Under the pieces are notes generated by a model, which saw nothing but the letters and a program-made list of their open reading frames with translations, made no database searches and was not told the origin of the DNA. 32,554 bases of DNA, from assembly GCA_900754515.1 (NCBI GenBank), contig CAAEDD010000192.1:1-32554 (forward strand), given 5' to 3'. Shown here piece after piece: positions 15,023-24,332 of this stretch. A program made the translations under genes and the position numbers. How positions within the stretch are numbered: the first letter of the stretch is position 1; each line of letters starts with the position of its first letter. Source of the stretch: an uncultured Oscillospiraceae bacterium (GTDB lineage Bacteria > Bacillota > Clostridia > Oscillospirales > Oscillospiraceae).

Positions 15023-16462
15023 TTATACGTTTATATTTGCATTGATCTTTTCTTCAAGAAATGCCTTGTTATCATCCAGCAGCTGCCGGACTTCCCTTAC
15101 ATAGCTCTCGGTCTGTTCCACAGCCATGCCGGTAAAGCAGCTGTCTGCAATTATCTCGTCCAGCTCAGTCCGGCTCAGATTAAACACCGGGTCGGCGGCG
15201 ATGCGGTCCAGAAGGTCGTTTGCGGCTCCCTCCTGCTTAATAGCCTTGCCCGCAGCCACGGAATGCTCCCGTATTGCCTCATGGAGAGTCTGCCGGTCAC
15301 CGCCCTTTTTGGTGCAGTACATGAGTATGTTCTCCGTAGCGAAGAAAGGCAGCTCCTCGTTCCAGTGTTTTTCTATGACCTTTGGGTACACGGTAACACC
15401 GCTGATAACGTTGATATACAACGTCAGTATGCCGTCCACCGCCAGGAAAGCCTCAGGTATGCTTATGCGCCTGTTGGCGGAATCATCCAGAGTGCGCTCC
15501 AGCCACTGAGTTCCGGCGGTCATGGCCGGGTTCATCGCATCGGCGATGACAAACTTTGCCAGGGAGGCAATACGCTCGCTGCGCATGGGGTTGCGCTTAT
15601 AGGCCATGGCAGAAGAACCCACCTGTCCCGCTTCGAAGGGCTCGTCAAATTCTTTGAGATGAGACAGGAGCCTTATGTCGCTGGAGAACTTCTGGGCGCT
15701 CTGGGCGATACCGGAGAGCACAGACAGTGTAAAGTAATCTACCTTTCTGGTGTAGGTCTGGCCACTGACGGCGTAGGCGCCGGTAAACCCGGCCTTCTCC
15801 ACCACCTTTTTCTCCAGAGCCTTTACCTTCTCCCCGTCGCCCCCAAAGAGTTCCAGGAAGCTGGCGCCGGTGCCGGTGGTGCCACGGCAGCCCAAAAGTT
15901 TCAGGTTGCCCAGGCAAAAGTCCAGCTGCTGGAGATCCAGCACCAGATCCTGCATCCACAGTGTGGCCCTCTTGCCCACGGTTGTGGGCTGAGCAGGCTG
16001 GAAGTGAGTATAGGCAAGAGTGGGCAAGTCTTTATATTTCTCAGCAAAGTCAGCGACGGCAGCAATGGCGTTTAGCAAAAGCCTGCGTATGCGCCGCAGA
16101 GCATCTCTTTGAAGAATAATGTCGGTATTGTCACCCACGTAGCAGCTGGTGGCTCCCAAGTGGATGATGGGTTTTGCCTTGGGGCAGGCAAGACCGTAAG
16201 TGTAGATATGAGCCATGACATCGTGGCGTACCTCAGCCTCCCGCTTGCGGGCGGTCTCATAATCTATATCATACAAGTGAGCGCGCATCTCGTCAAGCTG
16301 TTCCTCACTGATGTCCAGGCCCAGCTCTTTTTCGCTCTCTGCAAGTATGACCCAAAGTTTGCGCCATGTGGAAAATTTTCTGTCATCGGAGAATATCTCC
16401 TGCATCTCCCTGCTGGCATAGCGCTGGCACAGGGGATTGTCATATCTATCCTTCAATACCAT
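15023..16462 (-). CDS. purB: Adenylosuccinate lyase
   Basis: This protein of about 479 aa belongs to the fumarase/aspartase superfamily. It splits adenylosuccinate to AMP and fumarate and also acts on SAICAR in the de novo pathway. The superfamily signature appears as GSSAMAYKRNP, and THFQPAQPTTVGKR contains the catalytic histidine region. The gene starts 7 bp after the glmS stop. AGGAGG at 16465-16470 is only 2 nt from the ATG at 16462 but 8 nt from a TTG at 16456, so TTG may be the true start. An ATG further upstream (16495) lies inside glmS and is less likely. Confidence 0.94.
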   Translation of the reverse strand: MVLKDRYDNPLCQRYASREMQEIFSDDRKFSTWRKLWVILAESEKELGLDISEEQLDEMRAHLYDIDYETARKREAEVRHDVMAHIYTYGLACPKAKPIIHLGATSCYVGDNTDIILQRDALRRIRRLLLNAIAAVADFAEKYKDLPTLAYTHFQPAQPTTVGKRATLWMQDLVLDLQQLDFCLGNLKLLGCRGTTGTGASFLELFGGDGEKVKALEKKVVEKAGFTGAYAVSGQTYTRKVDYFTLSVLSGIAQSAQKFSSDIRLLSHLKEFDEPFEAGQVGSSAMAYKRNPMRSERIASLAKFVIADAMNPAMTAGTQWLERTLDDSANRRISIPEAFLAVDGILTLYINVISGVTVYPKVIEKHWNEELPFFATENILMYCTKKGGDRQTLHEAIREHSVAAGKAIKQEGAANDLLDRIAADPVFNLSRTELDEIIADSCFTGMAVEQTESYVREVRQLLDDNKAFLEEKINANINV

Positions 16463-16469
16463 GTCCTCC

Positions 16470-18296
16470 TTATTCAACGGTGACGGATTTTGCAAGGTTT
16501 TTGGGTTTATCTATATCGCAACCCTTAGCCTTTGCCACATAGTAGGCAAACAGCTGCAGGGGGACGATCTCGGGGATTGGCATGAGCAGCGCATCCGCCT
16601 CCGGTACCAGCAGCACCTGATCGGCCTCGGTAAATATACGTCTCTGGCTCTCCTGAGCCAGGGCAAGCACCTGGGCCCCTCTGGCTTTTACTTCTTTGAT
16701 GTTGCTCATAAGCTTATCAAAGAGGGCTTTGTGGCAGGCAAGGGCCACAACAAGCTGGTCCTCATCAATCAGCGCGATGGTGCCGTGCTTAAGTTCTCCG
16801 GCGGCATAGGCCTCGGAGTGGACATAGCTTATCTCCTTGAGTTTCAGAGAAGCCTCCATAGCCACTGCATAGTCCAGGTTGCGGCCTATGTAAAACAGGG
16901 AAGTCTTTTTGTAATACTTCCCCGCCAGCTTTGCAACCTTGGAGTTGAGGTCTATGGCCCGCTGGCAGCGCTCCGGCAGGGAGCAGATGCCCCGCACCAG
17001 CTGCTTATATCTCTTGTCCTCCAGCCGTCCCAGCTGTCGGGCAATATAGACGGCAAGCAGCTCCAGAACGGCGATCTGGGTAGTGTATCCCTTTGTGGTG
17101 GCCACGGCTATCTCCGGACCGGCCCAGGTATAAAGCACGCTGTCGGCAAGCTTGGAAACAGTGCTTCCTACAACGTTCACTATGGCCAGTGTTCTGGCCC
17201 CCAGGGACTTGCACTCCTTCATGGCGGCTATGGTGTCCGCCGTCTCTCCGGACTGGGAGATAACCACAAGAAGAGTGTGCTCATCAATAATTGGATTGCT
17301 GTAGCGCAGCTCGCTGGCCAGTTCGGCCCTCACCGGGATGCGGCAGAGCTCCTCCATGATATAGCGCCCAACATAGCCAGCATGGTATGCAGAGCCGCAG
17401 GCGGTGATCACTATCTGGTTAATATTCTTAAGCTCCTCTGCTCCAAGCTGAAAGCCCTCCAGCACTATCTCCCCGTTTTTCACCCGGGGGTCAATGGTGG
17501 CCTTCAATGCTCTGGGCTGCTCCATGATCTCCTTGAGCATGAAGTGCTCATAGCCGCCCTTTTCCGCCGCCTCTGTGTTCCACATTACGCGGGAAAGGGG
17601 CTTTGATATCTCACGGCCGGCACCGTCATACACCGTTATCTTCTCCGGAGTAAGAGAGGCAAACTCACCGTCATCCATATATATCACTGTGCGGGTGTGG
17701 CCTATAAGGGCGGTAACATCGGAAGCGAAGAAATTCTCCCCCGCTCCAACACCAAGGATCAATGGGCTGGCGTTCTTCACCGCAATAAGTTCCCCGGGCC
17801 TCTCGTCACACAGTACGCCCAGGGCATAGGAGCCTTCAAGCCGGGCCACGGTTTTCATCACAGCCCGCTTCAAATCACCAGTATAATACATATCCAGCAA
17901 ATGTACAACCACTTCCGTGTCCGTTTCGCTGTAAAAAATAAAACCTTTTGCGGTGAGCTCCTCTCTCAGCTGGGCATAATTTTCGATTATACCGTTGTGT
18001 ACCACGGCAAAATGCCCGTCATTGGAAATATGGGGATGGGCATTGGTGACTGTAGGGGCTCCGTGGGTGGCCCAGCGGGTATGGCCTATGCCGCAAGTGC
18101 CGGGCACAGTCTTTCCGCCGTCGGTCATTTTCACCAGGTTTTCCAGATATCCGCTGCACTTTTCCGTATGTATCTTTCCCTCGTTCTCCACAGCTATGCC
18201 CGCTGAATCATACCCTCTGTATTCCAGGCGCTTGAGTCCTTCCAGCAGAACCGGCGCCGCAGGCTGCGGGCCTGTGAAGCCAACTATGCCGCACAT
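16470..18296 (-). CDS. glmS: Glutamine:fructose-6-phosphate aminotransferase (isomerising)
   Basis: This 608-aa enzyme makes glucosamine-6-phosphate for peptidoglycan, using glutamine. Cys2 of MCGIVGF is the glutaminase nucleophile, and RYDSAGIA-type and HTRWATHG motifs follow. Two SIS sugar-isomerase domains occupy about 285-600, and the C-terminus LAKSVTVE is the conserved end that closes the active site. AAGGAGG precedes the start. No glmS ribozyme can be fitted in the 30 bp upstream, so control by that route is absent. The gene lies between pyrG and purB in the same direction. Confidence 0.97.
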   Translation of the reverse strand: MCGIVGFTGPQPAAPVLLEGLKRLEYRGYDSAGIAVENEGKIHTEKCSGYLENLVKMTDGGKTVPGTCGIGHTRWATHGAPTVTNAHPHISNDGHFAVVHNGIIENYAQLREELTAKGFIFYSETDTEVVVHLLDMYYTGDLKRAVMKTVARLEGSYALGVLCDERPGELIAVKNASPLILGVGAGENFFASDVTALIGHTRTVIYMDDGEFASLTPEKITVYDGAGREISKPLSRVMWNTEAAEKGGYEHFMLKEIMEQPRALKATIDPRVKNGEIVLEGFQLGAEELKNINQIVITACGSAYHAGYVGRYIMEELCRIPVRAELASELRYSNPIIDEHTLLVVISQSGETADTIAAMKECKSLGARTLAIVNVVGSTVSKLADSVLYTWAGPEIAVATTKGYTTQIAVLELLAVYIARQLGRLEDKRYKQLVRGICSLPERCQRAIDLNSKVAKLAGKYYKKTSLFYIGRNLDYAVAMEASLKLKEISYVHSEAYAAGELKHGTIALIDEDQLVVALACHKALFDKLMSNIKEVKARGAQVLALAQESQRRIFTEADQVLLVPEADALLMPIPEIVPLQLFAYYVAKAKGCDIDKPKNLAKSVTVE

Positions 18297-18326
18297 AAGA
18301 CATTCCTCCTTTTTATATATCCGCCC

Positions 18327-19934
18327 TCAAGTCCGGGCATGCTGTTCCAGAGCCGCTTTGATGAAGCCCAGGAACAGCGGATGGGCTTTATTGGGCCGGG
18401 ATTTGAATTCAGGATGGAACTGTACCCCCACAAAGAAGGGCAGTTCGCTTAATTCCACAGTTTCCACCAGTCTGCCGTCGGGGCTGAGGCCGGAGAGCTT
18501 AAGCCCGCATCCGGTAAGTATTTCGCGGTAGTCGTTGTTGAATTCATAGCGGTGCCTGTGGCGCTCGGAAATCTGCTCCGTACCGTAGCAGCGATACATG
18601 GTGCTGTCCGGAGCGATGCAGCAGGGATAGGCTCCCAGACGAAGGGTTCCTCCCTTGTCGATATTTTCGCTCTGTCCCGGCATAAAATCGATGACCTTGT
18701 GGCGGCACAGCTCATTAAATTCCCCTGAGTCGGCATCGGTAATTCCGGCTGCATGCCGAGCAAACTCTATCACTGCAACCTGCATGCCCAGACATATGCC
18801 GAAGTAGGGCAGCTTATTTTCCCTAGCATAGCGGGCCGCCTGTATCATGCCTTCAATACCCCGGCCGCCAAAACCGCCGGGAACTATGATTCCGTCCAGT
18901 CCGGAGAGCTTTTCACCGCAGTTTTCCGCCGTGATGTTCTCGGAATCTATCCATTCTATGTCAATTTTTGAATTGAGCTCATAGCCGGCGTGGCGCAGGG
19001 CCTCCGCTACTGAGAGATAAGCATCGTGGAGCTGCACGTATTTTCCAACCAGGCCTATGCGAACTTCCCGATCCCGGTGCTTTATACGTTCCACAAGGGC
19101 AGTCCACTCTTTCAGGTCCGGTTCCGCCGTCTCAATGCCCAGCTCACGGCAGACCACGGCGGAGAATTTGGCCTTTTCCAGCATCAGCGGTGCTTCATAC
19201 AGATTCGGCAGAGTTATATTCTCTATTACACAGTCCGGCTTTACGTTACAGAACATGGAGATTTTTTTGAATATGCCGTCTTCCAGAGGTTCGTCACAGC
19301 GGAGAATAATAATATTTGGGCTTATGCCCATGCCCTGCAGTTCCTTCACGGAATGCTGGGTGGGCTTGGATTTGTGCTCGTCGGAGCCCCGGAGGAAAGG
19401 CACCAGGGTCACATGGATAAACAGGCTGTTTTCCCGGCCTACCTTCAAGGAGATCTGCCTGGCTGCCTCCAGGAAGGGCTGGGATTCGATGTCGCCGATG
19501 GTGCCGCCTATCTCGGTTATCACCACGTCGGCATCGGTCTGCTCCCCCACTCTGTATACAAAGTCTTTGATCTCATTGGTTATGTGGGGTATGACCTGGA
19601 CGGTAGAGCCAAGGTATTCCCCCCGGCGCTCTTTGTTCAGCACGTTCCAGTATACCTTGCCGGTGGTGAGGTTTGAAAAGCGGTTCAGATCTTCATCTAT
19701 GAACCTTTCGTAATGGCCCAGATCCAGATCGGTTTCCGCACCATCCTCAGTGACATAGACCTCTCCGTGCTGATAGGGGCTCATGGTACCCGGGTCAACA
19801 TTTATGTAGGGATCCAGCTTCTGGGCCGCTACCTTCAGTCCCCTGGCTTTCAGAAGCCGTCCAAGGGATGCGGCAGTAATTCCCTTTCCCAGACCGGATA
19901 CCACGCCGCCGGTGACAAAAATATATTTCTTCAT
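18327..19934 (-). CDS. pyrG: CTP synthase
   Basis: This 535-aa enzyme aminates UTP to CTP with glutamine as nitrogen donor. The N-terminal synthase domain starts with the FVTGGVVSGLGKG loop and contains EIGGTIGDIES. The C-terminal class I glutaminase domain has the oxyanion PGGFGGRG region, the nucleophile in GICLGMQ and a late HPEF histidine-glutamate motif. The length is typical. It starts 15 bp after the ANTAR gene and is preceded by a GGCGGAG site. It is another glutamine user in the glnA-led string. Confidence 0.97.
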   Translation of the reverse strand: MKKYIFVTGGVVSGLGKGITAASLGRLLKARGLKVAAQKLDPYINVDPGTMSPYQHGEVYVTEDGAETDLDLGHYERFIDEDLNRFSNLTTGKVYWNVLNKERRGEYLGSTVQVIPHITNEIKDFVYRVGEQTDADVVITEIGGTIGDIESQPFLEAARQISLKVGRENSLFIHVTLVPFLRGSDEHKSKPTQHSVKELQGMGISPNIIILRCDEPLEDGIFKKISMFCNVKPDCVIENITLPNLYEAPLMLEKAKFSAVVCRELGIETAEPDLKEWTALVERIKHRDREVRIGLVGKYVQLHDAYLSVAEALRHAGYELNSKIDIEWIDSENITAENCGEKLSGLDGIIVPGGFGGRGIEGMIQAARYARENKLPYFGICLGMQVAVIEFARHAAGITDADSGEFNELCRHKVIDFMPGQSENIDKGGTLRLGAYPCCIAPDSTMYRCYGTEQISERHRHRYEFNNDYREILTGCGLKLSGLSPDGRLVETVELSELPFFVGVQFHPEFKSRPNKAHPLFLGFIKAALEQHART

Positions 19935-19949
19935 ATTCTCCGCCTCTTT

Positions 19950-20534
19950 TTATTCATATGTTTTTATAACGTTCTCCGCCATCTGCCGCTTGCTTATTCT
20001 TGCGTCCATGGCCTGTTTTTCTATATATCGCTGGGCCTCAGCCTCGGTCATGCTCAGGCATTCTATAAGCAGCCACTTGGCGTGGTTTACAAGCCTTATC
20101 TCCTCTATCTTCTCTTCAACGGTCTGCTGCTTTCCCTCCAGCTTCCGCATCCGTTCCCTGGAAGTGCACAGTATCTTCAGGAACTGGGTGAGCAGCTGGG
20201 ACGACGTTGGCTTTGAAAGGGTGAAGACACCAAATTCCATTACTTTGCTGTATACCTCATTATAAATATCGTTCTTCACCAGCAGCAGCACAGCCGCCGG
20301 ACTGTCGGTGCACACATCCACGGCCAACCGCGAACCCAGGTCATCGGGCAGCGGGGCGTTGATTATCACGATATCAAAGCTGCGCTCCAGGAGCTCCCGC
20401 CTGGCAGAAGCCACACTGCCAACGGTGGACACCGGCCAATACTCGCTCACCGGCAGCAGGGAGGCCATGACTGTATTAAAGTTCTGGGATGCCGAAACTA
20501 TAAGTACACTGTAAGTTCGTTCCTGAAATATCAA
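19950..20534 (-). CDS. ANTAR-domain antiterminator with pseudo-receiver
   Basis: The protein is about 194 aa. The N-terminal half has a receiver-like fold but lacks the acidic pair after strand 1 (VSAS instead). It has Asn at the phospho-acceptor place (VIINAPLPDD), so it is probably not phosphorylated there. A short coiled linker (RERMRKLEGKQQTVEEKIEE) leads to an ANTAR RNA-binding domain (about 140-195). That domain has its typical helices VNHAKWLLIECLSMTEAEAQRYIEKQAMD and KRQMAENVI. ANTAR proteins bind hairpins in leader RNAs and prevent termination. The gene follows glnA by 21 bp, and an attenuator leader precedes glnA, which suggests autoregulation of the string. AAGGGGGG is 8 nt from the TTG at 20534 but overlaps the alternative GTG at 20543, so TTG is preferred. 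Confidence 0.88.
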   Translation of the reverse strand: MIFQERTYSVLIVSASQNFNTVMASLLPVSEYWPVSTVGSVASARRELLERSFDIVIINAPLPDDLGSRLAVDVCTDSPAAVLLLVKNDIYNEVYSKVMEFGVFTLSKPTSSQLLTQFLKILCTSRERMRKLEGKQQTVEEKIEEIRLVNHAKWLLIECLSMTEAEAQRYIEKQAMDARISKRQMAENVIKTYE

Positions 20535-20564
20535 TGGCTTCACCCCCCTTGCCTCAGCTTTTGT

Positions 20565-21773
20565 TCAGGTGCAGTAGATCTTTATCAGTTCTTCCGGCAG
20601 GTGCTCCTTTACAAGAGAGCAGTCCAGAGCGGCCGCTTTGGCGGCCTCAAGATTTTCCGGCAGTCTCCTGAATTTTTCCAGCACCTGAGGTGAGGCGGCA
20701 AAGAGGTTTATATCCGCGCACTCAGGCAGCTGCATGTTTTTCTCTATCCCCTCCAGCCCGGCATATATGAGCATTGCAAAAGCGATATAGGGGTTTGCCT
20801 CCGGATCCGGAGAGCGCAGCTCGGCCCGCTTGAACTCACCTTCTGCCGCAGGAATACGGATCAGCTGGGAGCGGTTCTGGCTGGACCAGGAGATATATCC
20901 GGGAGCTTTATTCCCGCCCAGACGCTCATAGGATGCCGGGCAGGGATTAAGGAAAGCCGTCAGTCCTTCTATCTTATCCATGATACCCGCTATTGCCTTA
21001 GACATGCAGTCCTCGCCTTTTACCGAACGAACGGCAAAGTTCACATGCATTCCGCTGCCTGCCTTGTCCTTCAGGGGTTTGGGAGAAAAGTCCGCAGTTA
21101 GACCGTTCCTGGCGGCTACGCTTTTTACAATGGATTTGAAGATCACCGCATTGTCCGCAGCGGCCACAGCCCCGGCATAGCGGAAATCTATCTCGTTTTG
21201 TCCCGGTCCCTCCTCATGGTGGGAACTTTCAGGGAGAATGCCCATCTCCTCCAGCATCAGGCATATCTCCCGACGTACCGTCTCGCCCTTGTCCTCCGGG
21301 GCAATGTCCATATATCCAGCCTGGTCATGGGGTATCTTTGTTGGTTCGCCCTGAAGATCGTTTTTAAATAAGTAGAACTCCATCTCCGGCCCAAAGGTAA
21401 AAACCACTCCCCGCCGCAGGGCATCGGCTACCGCTTTTTTCAAAAGCGCCCTGGTGTCACACTCGAAGGCCGTGCCGTCGGGGTAGGAGATGTCGCAGAA
21501 CATTCTAACTACCTTGCCCGTCTCCGGCCGCCACGGCAGCAGCGTCAGCGTAGACGGTTCAGGGTGCAGTATCAGATCCGAGCGCACCGCACCGCCGAAG
21601 CCGGCAATGGCTGAGCCGTCTATGGCAATACCGTAACCAAAGGCCCGCTCCAGCTCCCGCGGCATTATTACAATGTTTTTCTGCCTGCCGAACACGTCGC
21701 AGAAGGCCAGCCTTATCATTTTTACGTCGGCCTCTTTTGCATACTGCATTACTTCCTGTGCTGAATAGTTCAT
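20565..21773 (-). CDS. glnA: Glutamine synthetase, type I, short form
   Basis: This 402-aa enzyme makes glutamine from glutamate, ammonia and ATP. GSI signatures are visible: FGPEMEFYLF (metal glutamates), GSGMHVNF (substrate histidine region), NKAPGYISWSSQNRSQLIRIP (ATP and phosphate binding) and RAELRSPDPEANPY. It is clearly shorter than the usual 440-470 aa, and I see no adenylylation segment. It is first in a same-strand string that includes an ANTAR regulator and several nitrogen genes. Its own leader carries a promoter and an attenuator. A second, unrelated-type glutamine synthetase is encoded divergently. Confidence 0.93.
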   Translation of the reverse strand: MNYSAQEVMQYAKEADVKMIRLAFCDVFGRQKNIVIMPRELERAFGYGIAIDGSAIAGFGGAVRSDLILHPEPSTLTLLPWRPETGKVVRMFCDISYPDGTAFECDTRALLKKAVADALRRGVVFTFGPEMEFYLFKNDLQGEPTKIPHDQAGYMDIAPEDKGETVRREICLMLEEMGILPESSHHEEGPGQNEIDFRYAGAVAAADNAVIFKSIVKSVAARNGLTADFSPKPLKDKAGSGMHVNFAVRSVKGEDCMSKAIAGIMDKIEGLTAFLNPCPASYERLGGNKAPGYISWSSQNRSQLIRIPAAEGEFKRAELRSPDPEANPYIAFAMLIYAGLEGIEKNMQLPECADINLFAASPQVLEKFRRLPENLEAAKAAALDCSLVKEHLPEELIKIYCT

Positions 21774-21810
21774 GGTATGTGACCCCTTTCACACAACTCG
21801 GATGCATTAA

Positions 21811-21854
21811 ATAAAAAACCGCCCATCGGTAAAATGGGTGCAGGACCCCCGATG
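21811..21854 (-). promoter_or_regulatory. glnA leader attenuator: terminator and alternative pairing
   Basis: On the minus strand a terminator hairpin (21834-21839 with 21821-21826) is followed by GGUUUUUUAU (21811-21820). The bases CCGAUG (21824-21829), which include much of the terminator's 3' arm, can pair instead with CAUCGG at 21849-21854. The two structures exclude each other, the hallmark of transcription attenuation. Confidence 0.75.
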
Positions 21855-21868
21855 AACGTCTGTGTCCA
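21853..21868 (-). promoter_or_regulatory. Possible ANTAR hexaloop hairpin at the 5' end of the glnA leader
   Basis: UGGAC-ACAGAC-GUUCA forms a 5-bp stem (one G-U) with a 6-nt loop that has A at position 1 and G at position 4. This is the loop rule for ANTAR targets. It starts about two bases from the predicted transcript start and overlaps the antiterminator pairing. The usual second hexaloop was not found, so the call is tentative. Confidence 0.45.
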
Positions 21869-21876
21869 TAGAGCGA

Positions 21877-21905
21877 ATATTATCATAAGTTCTTTTTCTT
21901 GTCAA
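21877..21905 (-). promoter_or_regulatory. Sigma-A type promoter of glnA
   Basis: A perfect TTGACA (21900-21905), a 17-bp spacer and TAATAT (21877-21882) give a predicted start near 21870. This is the only strong promoter seen upstream of the whole glnA-to-nadE string. Confidence 0.82.
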
Positions 21906-22004
21906 TGGAACGCCCCCTGGGTAAAAACTTTTGCTTTTGTACACAAATTACAAATACGACCAAGCCTTTTTTTCTATCATGACGAAAAAATTTAATTTTT
22001 GCTA

Positions 22005-22033
22005 TTGACAACGGGAGCAATTGAGTGTATATT
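22005..22033 (+). promoter_or_regulatory. Sigma-A type promoter of glnN
   Basis: TTGACA (22005-22010), a 17-bp spacer and TATATT (22028-22033) lie on the plus strand. The predicted start is near 22040, directly before a terminator-like hairpin. Confidence 0.8.
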
Positions 22034-22044
22034 ACGCCACATGA

Positions 22045-22100
22045 AAAGGCGCTGATGCCTCAGAGGATATCTCTGACCCATCAGCGCTTTTTCTTTTTTA
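22045..22100 (+). promoter_or_regulatory. Leader terminator of glnN with nested hairpin
   Basis: A 9-bp GC-rich stem (GCGCTGATG, 22049-22057, with 22079-22087) encloses a second stem (22060-22065 with 22071-22076) and is followed by UUUUUCUUUUUU. It lies about 5 nt from the predicted transcript start and 120 nt before the glnN start codon. It is therefore an attenuator, not the end of a gene. A smaller GCCCC/GGGGC hairpin follows near 22150. No ANTAR-type loop could be assigned. Confidence 0.75.
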
Positions 22101-22219
22101 TTACTCCTCAGTGATAAAAAATGTTGTTGTGGCCCTATCCCCCTCCGCCCCATCAGGGGCGCCGGGGAATGGTGGTCAAACCCAAATCCGTCACTGAAAT
22201 AATGAAAGGAAGATATACT

Positions 22220-24313
<2,094 letters not shown>

Positions 24314-24332
24314 AAAGCGGGGTGATTATGGT

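Noticed and set aside
13680..15104. 474-codon plus-strand ORF opposite purA
   Set aside because: It is antisense to a fully supported housekeeping gene and has no domain of its own.
16437..17606. 389-codon plus-strand ORF opposite glmS
   Set aside because: It is antisense to glmS and carries no recognisable motif.
18297..18326. glmS ribozyme
   Set aside because: Only 30 bp separate pyrG and glmS, too short for the ribozyme.
21811..21848. Second ANTAR hexaloop in the glnA leader
   Set aside because: The available loops have 5 or 7 nt, or start with bases other than A; no pairing gives an A1-G4 hexaloop with a stable stem.
22121..22219. 33-codon extension of glnN
   Set aside because: The GSIII family start MATVTDYFGSLVF and its ribosome site are at 22220; the upstream part is leader RNA.
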